Source: 2-12-FULL-35-15 sp036386835 (GTDB taxonomy: Bacteria > Bacteroidota > Bacteroidia > 2-12-FULL-35-15). Taken from it: 64,000 bases of DNA. The notes under the pieces were generated by a model that did not search any database, had not been told where the DNA came from, and saw nothing but the letters and a program-made list of their open reading frames with translations. The DNA lies in contig DASVUX010000032.1 of the NCBI GenBank assembly GCA_036386835.1, positions 53,392 through 117,391 of the forward strand, given 5' to 3'. Made by a program: the position numbers and the translations under genes. Of this stretch, positions 1 through 7,089 are shown piece after piece. Positions within the stretch are counted from its first letter, which is position 1, and each line of letters opens with the position of its first letter.

Positions 1-1
1 A

Positions 2-27
2 AAAACCTGTCCGAAAGGACAGGTTTT
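2..27 (-). terminator. Rho-independent terminator hairpin
   Basis: An 11-bp perfect stem (2-12 with 17-27) with a GAAA loop and A/T-rich flanks lies just past the stop codon of the phosphohexomutase gene, which is transcribed leftwards. It probably ends the minus-strand operon that begins near 4523. The hairpin is symmetric and could also stop transcription coming from the left of the window. Confidence 0.8.
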
Positions 28-49
28 AAGGCTTTTTTATATTTTGTTA

Positions 50-1459
50 TTAACTTTTCAGCAGTGTTTTCTCTGCTGCTTTCAGAATTGATGCAGCATT
101 CTGTAAGGAACTTGATTCTGCATAATTCCTTAATACTGGTTCAGTACCTGAAGCCCTGATCATCAGCCACTCATCATTGCTGAAAAAATATTTGTAACCG
201 TCAGTCTTTTCAATTCTCAGGATCTTATAGTCCCCAAAGCTTTCATAGAAATTCTTTTCACAGTTCCTCACGATCTCATTCTTCACATCTTCACTCAACT
301 GCATGTCCCATCTTTCGAAGGCGAATGTTCCGACAATTCCATAAACCTCAGAGATAAGCGCATCCAGCGATTTTCCTGATTTTGCCATGTATTCCCAGAT
401 GGTTAATCCCATCCAGATTCCGTCACGCTCAGGAATATGTCCTTTTATAGCTATTCCGCCTGACTCTTCCCCTCCTAACAATACATCTTCGGCAACCATA
501 ATCCCTGCGATATGCTTGAACCCGATCTTTGTAACCTGCTGTTCCAATCCGAAATGCGCACACATCTTACCCACCTTTGGACTTACAGAAAATGCAGTAA
601 CTACTTTTCCTGTCATCTTCTTTTGCTCAACCAGATACTTGATTAACAAAAGTATGATATGGTGTGAATCAATAAAATTTCCTTTGTTATCATAAAGCCC
701 GATCCTGTCTGCATCTCCGTCAGTTGCCAGTCCGCAATCGATGTTTCCTGCGTTTTTAATAAGTTCGGAAAACTCAGTCAGGTTCTTATGAATAGGTTCC
801 GGAGCCTGCCCGTTAAATGAGGGATTGTTCTCGCAGTGAAGCATTGTAGTTTCCGGGAGTAATCGCTTGATTACATTCTGCCCGGCACCGAACATGGCAT
901 CATACCCGAAACGCAGACCAGACTTTTTTATAGCGCTGAGATCAAAATTCGCCTCAACATGCTCACAGTACATTGTCTCCAGGTCAATATATTCAATAAG
1001 GCCTTTATCAGAAAATTCTTTCATGCTGAGCTTTTCAGTATCAATGGAACACTTTTCCGGGATCATGTTCTCGATCTCTTCAATCTTTTCTGGAAGCAAT
1101 GGCCCGCCATATGAACCTTTCAGCTTAAATCCGTTATAAGCCGGTGGATTGTGACTTGCAGTAATCACTACTCCAAGATCAGCATGCTGCCTTAATGTTC
1201 CTAAGGAAACCATGGGCGTAGACACAAACCCTTTTGCAACAAAAACTTTAATACCGTTAAATGCTAAAATTTTTGCGGTTGTTTCAGTAAAGAGCTCGCC
1301 TGCAAACCGGCAATCGTGACCAATAACAACCGATGGCTTTTTCGAGTTCTGTAATAACCATTTTGAAGTTGCCTCGGCTACCCTTGCTACATTGTCAACC
1401 GTAAATTCCTTGGCGATGATCGCTCGCCATCCGTCTGTTCCAAACTTAATTGCTGTCAT
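50..1459 (-). CDS. Phosphoglucomutase/phosphomannomutase family protein
   Basis: A 469-aa alpha-D-phosphohexomutase, which moves phosphate between C1 and C6 of a hexose phosphate and so supplies sugar-1-phosphates for polysaccharides and glycogen. The phospho-serine loop TASHNP is visible with the serine at residue 102. The metal-binding loop DGDADR lies near residue 247, the sugar-binding GGEESGG near residue 333, and the C-terminal phosphate-binding RASGTEP near residue 440, so all four domains look intact. It starts 22 bp after the stop of the OmpA-family gene and is probably the last gene of that operon, ending at the hairpin 2-27. Whether it prefers glucose or mannose cannot be read from sequence. 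Confidence 0.93.
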   Translation of the reverse strand: MTAIKFGTDGWRAIIAKEFTVDNVARVAEATSKWLLQNSKKPSVVIGHDCRFAGELFTETTAKILAFNGIKVFVAKGFVSTPMVSLGTLRQHADLGVVITASHNPPAYNGFKLKGSYGGPLLPEKIEEIENMIPEKCSIDTEKLSMKEFSDKGLIEYIDLETMYCEHVEANFDLSAIKKSGLRFGYDAMFGAGQNVIKRLLPETTMLHCENNPSFNGQAPEPIHKNLTEFSELIKNAGNIDCGLATDGDADRIGLYDNKGNFIDSHHIILLLIKYLVEQKKMTGKVVTAFSVSPKVGKMCAHFGLEQQVTKIGFKHIAGIMVAEDVLLGGEESGGIAIKGHIPERDGIWMGLTIWEYMAKSGKSLDALISEVYGIVGTFAFERWDMQLSEDVKNEIVRNCEKNFYESFGDYKILRIEKTDGYKYFFSNDEWLMIRASGTEPVLRNYAESSSLQNAASILKAAEKTLLKS

Positions 1460-1481
1460 TTCGTTTTGTTTTTGATTATAA

Positions 1482-3431
1482 TTATTGAGTTGTTAAGAGT
1501 TCCTTTGTCTGTTTGTTTTCAATGATCTTCATCTCCATCCACTGTGTCATCTTTTTGTCGGGAGAGTGCTTTGGTTTCATAGCATCTCCTCTTGCGATAA
1601 GCCGGTCCTTTTCAATTCCATTCGTTTCCAGGTATTTCACAAGCGCTTCTGCCCTTTCCCTGGCTAACCGTGAGTTTTTTTTAAGTTCATCTTTCGAAAC
1701 TATTGTATTACTGAATTCCGCAACGATACCCGGATAATGCTTTAAAAGGTCGGTCAGATCTTTTAAAGCAACTCCTGAGGTACGGCTGATATTCGCTGTT
1801 CCGGGATCAAAGAATATATTATTAATGATCATCCTGGCTTCTTCTTCAGGCTTGAATAATTGAAGAGCAAGACGCTTTTCGAAAAGTTCATTCTTATTCG
1901 TCAGGTCTATGTTCTCAGAAAAGATCATATAACCTTGCTTACCATATGTAATGTTATTGTTGTTTCCCGGAGGCAGAATAATAGAGTATTTGTTACTGAG
2001 GCTGTCAGAATAAAAGACCGAATTCATTCCGCCTGTTTCGTTATTGCTTACTGTTATTTTTACGGGGCCGCGTGAAGCCTCATTTGAAAGAAATTCGCCT
2101 TTAAGGAGAGTTAAAGGTTTTCCGTTAGGGTTATTAAAAGAGATCAGGTAGTTATCCCTTGTTTCATTGATCTTTTCTATCGTTTTGTCTTTCTTGCGCT
2201 TCTTCCTGATTTTTTTGCTTTCGTCAACTTTGACAACAGCTTCGGTAATTTTAGAATCGATTAGCTGATCACGCGTAGTATCTATTGGGAAACCGATATT
2301 AACGGGCGGACTCCATAATTTGGCATTGAAAACACTGGAGTAAATCTCAAACTGGTGTTCTTTATTCCTGCCATTTGTACTATAATACAATGTCACACCA
2401 TCGGGATGAATAAAAGGAGCTTCTTCATCAAACGGGGAATTGATCACAGGCCCGGCATTTTCCGCCTTGCCCCATTCATTTTCAGAAATCTTCTTACAGA
2501 AATAAATATCCTTTCCCCCATACCCCCCTTTGCGATCACTGGTAAAGAACATGAGCTGCCCGTCAGGTGTGATGCATTCATTTTCTTCCCAGCCGGCATA
2601 ATTAACCCCTTTATTCAGCTTTTCCGGACGAGTCCAGGTGTTCCCGTTCAGGCATGTAACAAAGAGTTCGGCAGCTCCATTGTTATCACGGTAGTTGAGA
2701 ACGATCTGTCCGTCAAATGAGGTAGCCACAGTAGTTTCAAACGAATTCTTCTTCCGGGGAACAATGCTGTCTGTTTTTGCTGTTGAATCAGCTGGTATAA
2801 TATTCTCTGCGTAATAGCGGTATTCATCCTTATTCTTTCCGCCTTTCTGTCCACGGTTAAAAGTGAAAGTCATCTTCGACTGATCAGGTGATAAAAAAGC
2901 CGAATAATTCCCTGGCGTTGGCGCTACCGAGGGTGATTTGGATTTATTCTTTTTCAGCTCGATCGGTGGAACGGATAAGCCGTCAAGCGCTTTCCCCACG
3001 CGGCACATGTCTATCTTCCATCCGATCTCTTCGGATTCTTTGGGATCTGCTGAAAGGTTGAGCTTGTCACGGTACCGCTCATAATTGATGATTGCCCTGT
3101 CGAAGTCATAATTCAACTGGTAAGCATCACCCAGCATTTTATAGGTTGACAGCGGAAAAGCTGAACCTGATCTTGCCGCTGCGCGGAGTGTTCTTTCGAA
3201 AAAATCGATTGATTTCACTTTTTGAGAGCGTGAGTTAATATAGCAAACTGCGATGTTGGAATTAAGACGGATATCAGATGAGTCGGTCTTAAATTTCTCT
3301 AATAGTATGGGAAGTGCTTCAGAATACCTTTCCTGGCGCAAAAGCTTTTCTGCATCCTCCGTGCTCAGCGGTTGTGCGCATATCAGCGTAAACCGCAAAA
3401 TCACACAGAGGGATATCAGACAAGTTCTCAT
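1482..3431 (-). CDS. TPR / PD40 beta-propeller / OmpA-like envelope protein
   Basis: A 649-aa exported protein. It has a signal peptide ending near residue 20 (cleavage after ICAQ), then tetratricopeptide-like helices (about 22-150), WD40-like PD40 blades (about 170-390, with motifs such as TPDGQLMFFTSDRKGG and HPDGVTLYYSTNG), and a C-terminal OmpA-like region (about 530-640). This order is common in Bacteroidota proteins thought to bind peptidoglycan from the outer membrane or periplasm. The usual OmpA peptidoglycan-binding loop is poorly conserved here, so binding is uncertain. It begins 11 bp after a response regulator gene and is followed closely by a phosphohexomutase, suggesting co-transcription. 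Confidence 0.8.
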   Translation of the reverse strand: MRTCLISLCVILRFTLICAQPLSTEDAEKLLRQERYSEALPILLEKFKTDSSDIRLNSNIAVCYINSRSQKVKSIDFFERTLRAAARSGSAFPLSTYKMLGDAYQLNYDFDRAIINYERYRDKLNLSADPKESEEIGWKIDMCRVGKALDGLSVPPIELKKNKSKSPSVAPTPGNYSAFLSPDQSKMTFTFNRGQKGGKNKDEYRYYAENIIPADSTAKTDSIVPRKKNSFETTVATSFDGQIVLNYRDNNGAAELFVTCLNGNTWTRPEKLNKGVNYAGWEENECITPDGQLMFFTSDRKGGYGGKDIYFCKKISENEWGKAENAGPVINSPFDEEAPFIHPDGVTLYYSTNGRNKEHQFEIYSSVFNAKLWSPPVNIGFPIDTTRDQLIDSKITEAVVKVDESKKIRKKRKKDKTIEKINETRDNYLISFNNPNGKPLTLLKGEFLSNEASRGPVKITVSNNETGGMNSVFYSDSLSNKYSIILPPGNNNNITYGKQGYMIFSENIDLTNKNELFEKRLALQLFKPEEEARMIINNIFFDPGTANISRTSGVALKDLTDLLKHYPGIVAEFSNTIVSKDELKKNSRLARERAEALVKYLETNGIEKDRLIARGDAMKPKHSPDKKMTQWMEMKIIENKQTKELLTTQ

Positions 3432-3442
3432 CGTACATAAGT

Positions 3443-3805
3443 TTATGCAGCCTTTTCGTATTTCTTAAGCTTGGCTGTGAGATCTTCAACAGAGAAGGGC
3501 TTTGGAAGGAAGTCATCTGCCCCTGCAGCTGTTGCAGCGTCTAACAATGGCTTGTTGTTCAGGGTTGACATCATAATGATCGGAATAGTATAATGACGGC
3601 CTGTGCGCAATGCGCTCACCAGTGACAAGCCTGAAATACCCGGCATCATTACATCACAAATCAGGAGGTCATAGTTCCCGTCAGTCAGCATGTTAATAGC
3701 TGCGTCACCGTCTGCTGCCAGATGTGCCTTATGACCCAGATTTTCAATACAGTATTGAAGTAAATTAAGAGTCATCTTATCATCTTCAATTATTAAAATA
3801 TCCAT
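3443..3805 (-). CDS. Single-domain response regulator
   Basis: A 120-aa receiver domain with no output domain. The acidic pair ED (7-8), phospho-acceptor D51 (ICDVMMPG), the conserved S/T region MMSTL and the lysine in LPKPF near the C-terminus are all present. Such proteins relay phosphate or act by protein contact. It lies 19 bp downstream of the LytTR regulator and 11 bp upstream of the OmpA-family gene in the same direction. No kinase is adjacent. The start is supported by a strong AGGAGG at 3812-3817. Confidence 0.92.
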   Translation of the reverse strand: MDILIIEDDKMTLNLLQYCIENLGHKAHLAADGDAAINMLTDGNYDLLICDVMMPGISGLSLVSALRTGRHYTIPIIMMSTLNNKPLLDAATAAGADDFLPKPFSVEDLTAKLKKYEKAA

Positions 3806-3811
3806 AACCTT

Positions 3812-3817
3812 CCTCCT
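3812..3817 (-). promoter_or_regulatory. Canonical Shine-Dalgarno AGGAGG
   Basis: Read on the minus strand, AGGAGG stands 6 nt before the ATG at 3805. Strong Shine-Dalgarno sites are uncommon in Bacteroidota, and few other genes in this window have one. It fixes the start of the response regulator and implies efficient internal translation within the operon. Confidence 0.7.
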
Positions 3818-3824
3818 GTTTATA

Positions 3825-4523
3825 TTATATAAGGTTTAGCTTCACAAGCAATTCTTTCTTGAATTGTTTACCAATGGGAATAGGATGTGAACCTACATAA
3901 GCTGTTCCTTCTTCCACGCCATCCACAGAATCAAGAGATATCAGGAATGAGCGGTGCAGGCGGTAAAATTTATCTGCAGGTAATTTTTCTTCTATTCCTT
4001 TTAAGGTAATGTGTGCTGTATATCTTTTTTCTTTGGTAAAAATATTCACATAGTCACCCAATGCCTGAATATAGTTGATATCTGCCACCTTTATCTTGGT
4101 CAGCACGGAATTCGAACGAACGAAAATATAGTCCTTTTCCCTTCCGCGCACATCCGGCTTCAGCTCAATATGCTCATGCAGCTTTTTTGCACGGTCGATA
4201 GCCAGCATTAAACGCGGTAAAGTCACAGGTTTGGTCATATAATCAGCCACATTCAGTTCAAATGCCTCAACGGCATAATCTTTTTTAGCGGAGATAAGAA
4301 TGACTATTGGCCTTTTTTCGAGGTTTTTGATGAGCTCGATGCCGGTCATCCCGGGCATTTCAACATCAAGAAACACAAGGTCAACTGATTCCTTTTTAAG
4401 GTAATTGTAGGCATCTACGGGGCTTGAACATTCTTCCTTTACTGCAAGGAAATCAACCTGGTCGGTAAGCTTTTTTAAAGCCGTGCGCGCCAGCTTGTTG
4501 TCGTCAACTATTAAACAGTTCAT
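3825..4523 (-). CDS. LytTR-family response regulator
   Basis: A 232-aa two-domain regulator. The N-terminal receiver has the acidic pair at 7-8, phospho-acceptor D53 (VFLDVEMPG) and the conserved lysine in TKPVTL. The C-terminal LytTR DNA-binding domain (about 130-230) shows ALGDYV and FYRLHRSFLI. The family usually binds direct repeats and partners a membrane-bound LytS-type kinase; none is encoded nearby. An upstream in-frame start would add 52 residues with no receiver homology, so the ATG at 4523 (MNCLIVDD) was chosen. It heads a probable operon with the receiver protein, the OmpA-family protein and the phosphohexomutase. Confidence 0.9.
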   Translation of the reverse strand: MNCLIVDDNKLARTALKKLTDQVDFLAVKEECSSPVDAYNYLKKESVDLVFLDVEMPGMTGIELIKNLEKRPIVILISAKKDYAVEAFELNVADYMTKPVTLPRLMLAIDRAKKLHEHIELKPDVRGREKDYIFVRSNSVLTKIKVADINYIQALGDYVNIFTKEKRYTAHITLKGIEEKLPADKFYRLHRSFLISLDSVDGVEEGTAYVGSHPIPIGKQFKKELLVKLNLI

Positions 4524-4783
4524 ATGTGGGAATTTTATATGTTTTATTTTTATCACAGAGATATTTACAAAACACATACCATTGGGGAAACAAGAATTTA
4601 ATCTCGCTGGAAAGCTGACCAATATTGTAAAAACAGTGGCCGGAAGCGGCAAAAGCATTGTTAAACAAGGAGTTTTCAACTGTGAAGACTTCCTTAGCCT
4701 TTAATGAAAAGAAAGAGCAATGTGGGGAATTGCCCTATTCAAAAGGCGGGAATGTGTGAACTATTTTCCACTATCCTGAAAAT

Positions 4784-5365
4784 CTACCGTCCTACAGGTG
4801 ACTGATCCGACCTGTTAATTATCCCGTTCCTAACCTCCACATTTATGGATCTTACGAAGTTGATTGTTTCAAAGTCAAGTAAATATTCGGCAGGATTAAT
4901 CTCGATAATGAAGCTAATAAGTGCAGGATATGTTTTTATTCCTCTTGTATCCACAACTTTTGCCATTGTAGAGTGCATACCCATGTGAATCGTCACTGGT
5001 AGTGTCCTGTTATTAATTGTCAGGTCGGCAGGAATATCGAATGTTTTTTCTGTACCGTCATTCGCTAAAAAGTCGAGGTCATCTACTGGGAAATGGGCTT
5101 TCAGGCTGAGACGGACTTCCCGGTTCAGGTTTGTAATGGAGTCATTATTTTTCGGGTTTGTCAGAATCGTAAACATCGGGATCTCAAATGTGAATTCATC
5201 ATTTTGGTTATTTAGCCTGATCAGGCCGATTTCATTCGAAGTAAAAGATCCTCCCGTTTCAATTTCTTTTGTAAAACGGACGTTTGTCCCGATAAAATCC
5301 TGGGAGAATGACTCAAACCCTATTATAGTGAAGAGGCAGATAAAAAGTTTGCTTATCGTTTTCAT
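4784..5365 (-). CDS. Hypothetical secreted protein
   Basis: A 193-aa protein with a signal peptide (residues 1-21, cleavage after FESFS). The mature part is beta-rich, with alternating hydrophobic residues, and no family was recognised. It has its own TAnnTTTG box at 5396-5403, giving a leader of about 25 nt. About 260 bp with no visible feature separates it from the LytTR gene downstream, so it is probably not part of that operon. Function unknown; a periplasmic or surface location is inferred from the signal peptide only. Confidence 0.7.
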   Translation of the reverse strand: MKTISKLFICLFTIIGFESFSQDFIGTNVRFTKEIETGGSFTSNEIGLIRLNNQNDEFTFEIPMFTILTNPKNNDSITNLNREVRLSLKAHFPVDDLDFLANDGTEKTFDIPADLTINNRTLPVTIHMGMHSTMAKVVDTRGIKTYPALISFIIEINPAEYLLDFETINFVRSINVEVRNGIINRSDQSPVGR

Positions 5366-5395
5366 GATCGTATATATTTATACTTCAAAGTTAGC

Positions 5396-5403
5396 AGCAC
5401 TAT
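5396..5403 (-). promoter_or_regulatory. Bacteroidota -7 box TAACTTTG
   Basis: On the minus strand TAACTTTG matches TAnnTTTG and lies about 31 bp before the ATG at 5365. No convincing -33 TTTG was seen at the usual distance, so this is a moderate call. Confidence 0.45.
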
Positions 5404-5658
5404 TACTCTTTATTGTGTGAAATTCGGTCACCGTCTGTTAAAGCCTGCTAAAAGGAATGTGCAGGCGCCAGGAAGCAAGTCACGGTAAAGCCGCAAAATT
5501 ACATCTACGCTAGGCTTTCAAATCCGAATAAGCGAGAACCGTGCTTTTATGCTTCTTAACAACAATTAATATCCGGTTAACGATAAAGCCATACAGCAGC
5601 GATTTTGCTGACTTAACTTTGTTGTAGAATTTAATATTAACTGTAAAATTTAGAAATC

Positions 5659-5802
5659 ATGAAAAAGTTAGTTTTATTGTTAGTCGGAGCTGCACTGGTG
5701 CAGCAGGCTGCGAAATATTTTAACATTACATCATTAGATGATCTTAAATCTTCATTAACAGACCTGAAAAGCCTGTTATTACCAAAAGTTAGTTTGAATT
5801 AA
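5659..5802 (+). CDS. Possible 47-aa membrane-associated small protein
   Basis: A short ORF starting MKKLVLLLVG with one hydrophobic N-terminal helix (about 3-18), then an amphipathic stretch rich in Leu, Asp, Ser and Lys. It is followed 23 nt later by a strong terminator hairpin (5826-5858), and a possible TAACTTTG -7 box lies at 5614-5621, so the unit looks like a self-contained small transcript. No cysteine follows the hydrophobic segment, so it is not a lipoprotein. The 293 bp upstream (5366-5658) hold only these promoter-like signals. The coding call rests on the start, the hydrophobic helix and the terminator; it could instead be a small RNA. Confidence 0.5.
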   Translation: MKKLVLLLVGAALVQQAAKYFNITSLDDLKSSLTDLKSLLLPKVSLN

Positions 5803-5825
5803 GGTTAGGTTAGGTTGAGTAAGTA

Positions 5826-5858
5826 AAAAGTCCCGCCGGGTTTCCCGGTGGGACTTTT
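5826..5858 (+). terminator. Rho-independent terminator
   Basis: A 15-bp stem (5826-5840 with 5844-5858, one G-U pair) has a TTT loop and a terminal T run. It sits 23 nt after the 47-aa ORF and ends that transcript. It also lies just past the 3' end of the minus-strand remnant 5880-6058 and could have served both. Confidence 0.85.
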
Positions 5859-5879
5859 GCATTTCAGCTCTTTAATAAT

Positions 5880-6058
5880 TTATCTGATCACAACGATCTT
5901 ATCGCTTTTCACAATGTTATTCACGATAATGTAATAATCACTCCGTTAGTTAGCTGCTCATCACTAATCACCAATCTGTTTGTGTTGTTAAGAGCAAATT
6001 AACTTATCGTCTTTTCTTGATAGCAACTCGTAAACGGTAATTGCCATAATTTCTAACC
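5880..6058 (-). pseudogene. Decayed type IX secretion C-terminal sorting domain
   Basis: Read on the minus strand in shifting frames, this stretch gives pieces that fit the C-terminal signal of type IX secreted proteins (Por secretion tail, type A). They are ITVYELLSRK, then NNTNRLVISDEQLTNGV, then YYIIVNNIVKSDKIVVIR followed by a stop at 5880-5882. A 2-nt shift separates the second and third pieces (after the GTG of NGV), and a stop plus a further shift separates the first and second. No upstream effector domain remains; tRNA-Arg follows at 6119. It is probably the last fragment of a deleted secreted-protein gene. The match was made by eye to family knowledge. Confidence 0.6.
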
Positions 6059-6118
6059 ATGTTTAAACCGCTAAAACAAAAAAGCCCCTCAGTTCCCTGA
6101 AAGGCTTGTGTGTGGTGG

Positions 6119-6192
6119 TGGTCTCGTTGCGATTCGAACGCAAGACCTACTGCTTAGAAGGCAGTTGCTCTATCCAGCTGAGCTACGAAACC
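6119..6192 (-). tRNA. tRNA-Arg (anticodon UCU)
   Basis: A full cloverleaf reads on the minus strand. The acceptor stem GGTTTCG/CGAGACC has one G-U pair, the anticodon loop is CTTCTAA (anticodon TCT, for AGA/AGG), and the T loop is TTCGAAT. The discriminator is A, and the CCA end is encoded at 6116-6118. Confidence 0.95.
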
Positions 6193-6272
6193 AAAAAAAA
6201 AGCTAATTAACCAATCTGAAAATTTGAAAATTGAATTCCAAAATTAACGAACTAACTAATTAGCTAATTATG

Positions 6273-6347
6273 TCGGGGCGGCAAGATTCGAACTTGCGAC
6301 CTCCTGGTCCCAAACCAGGCGCGATGACCGGACTACGCTACGCCCCG
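6273..6347 (-). tRNA. tRNA-Pro (anticodon UGG)
   Basis: The minus-strand cloverleaf has acceptor stem CGGGGCG/CGCCCCG, anticodon loop TTTGGGA (anticodon TGG), T arm GTTCGAAT and discriminator A. CCA is not encoded. It lies 80 bp upstream of tRNA-Arg in the same direction and may be co-transcribed. Confidence 0.95.
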
Positions 6348-6473
6348 AACTATTACTCTAAAGAACTTTAAAGCGGGTGCAAATGTAACAATATTTAAAC
6401 ACAACGCAAAAAAAAATAAAATTGTTTATTATTTTGTTCATGTTTGTTCAGATTCAAGCAACTTATCTCAGGC

Positions 6474-6722
6474 TTAAAAGCTAAAGAGTCGTTTCTTTGC
6501 AAATGCCCTACCTGAACCCGACTTCAAATACTTCTCAAATTCGAAGGCTTTATATTTATCAGTAAATACAGATTGATGTGTGATGTGCAAGGGAAGTCTT
6601 GAAGAAGTATAACTTACCTGTCCGGAATTATGTCGCGCTATGCGCTCATTTAAATCCGCAGTACACCCCACATAATAGGTATTATCTGAGCATTTTAATA
6701 TATAAACTGTCCACATTGGCAA
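6474..6722 (-). CDS. GIY-YIG nuclease superfamily protein
   Basis: An 82-aa protein made of one GIY-YIG domain. The motif appears as VYILKCSDNTYYVGCT, followed by the arginine helix DLNERIARHNSGQ and the conserved glutamate region FEFEKYLKSGSG. These single-domain proteins (UPF0213/YhbQ-like) have the nuclease fold but mostly no known role. ATG at 6722 and ATG at 6716 (MWTVYILK) are both possible; the second matches relatives better. It sits between tRNA-Pro and tRNA-Ser, all on the minus strand. Confidence 0.85.
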   Translation of the reverse strand: MPMWTVYILKCSDNTYYVGCTADLNERIARHNSGQVSYTSSRLPLHITHQSVFTDKYKAFEFEKYLKSGSGRAFAKKRLFSF

Positions 6723-6826
6723 AAAAAAGACCTGATTTCTCAGGTCTCATAAATGAATATTGTTTGCGGTTTTTAACCGCTGAAATCAGCCGTGGCAGCC
6801 TGCGCTGAAGCTTTGGCTGATGAAAG

Positions 6827-6913
6827 CGGTGAGGGAGGGATTCGAACCCTCGGTACAGTTACCCGTACGCCAGTTTAGCAAACTGGTCCTTTCGGCCTCT
6901 CAGGCACCTCACC
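6827..6913 (-). tRNA. tRNA-Ser (anticodon GCU)
   Basis: An 87-nt class II tRNA on the minus strand with acceptor stem GGTGAGG/CCTCACC, anticodon loop TTGCTAA (anticodon GCT, for AGC/AGU), a long variable arm, T loop TTCGAAT and discriminator G as expected for serine. CCA is not encoded. Confidence 0.95.
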
Positions 6914-7048
6914 ATTCCTTTTCTTTCAAAGGACTGCAAATGTAGAAAAAGATTCTTTAATCCAAAACAAAAAAATCTAAAATCAATATTGATAAGCCTT
7001 TTAAGACCAACATTTATTAAATACATAGCGTAAGTTAAAGCAGAATAT

Positions 7049-7056
7049 TATATTTG
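7049..7056 (+). promoter_or_regulatory. Bacteroidota -7 box TATATTTG
   Basis: TATATTTG matches TAnnTTTG and lies about 33 bp before the ATG at 7090 of the ABC substrate-binding protein. It supports that start over a TTG at 7054, which falls inside the box. Confidence 0.55.
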
Positions 7057-7089
7057 TCATTGAACCCAAACGCACAAACAATAAGGATT

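Noticed and set aside
3825..4679. Longer LytTR protein starting at 4679
   Set aside because: The 52 extra residues have no receiver-domain homology, and the ATG at 4523 begins at the canonical receiver start.
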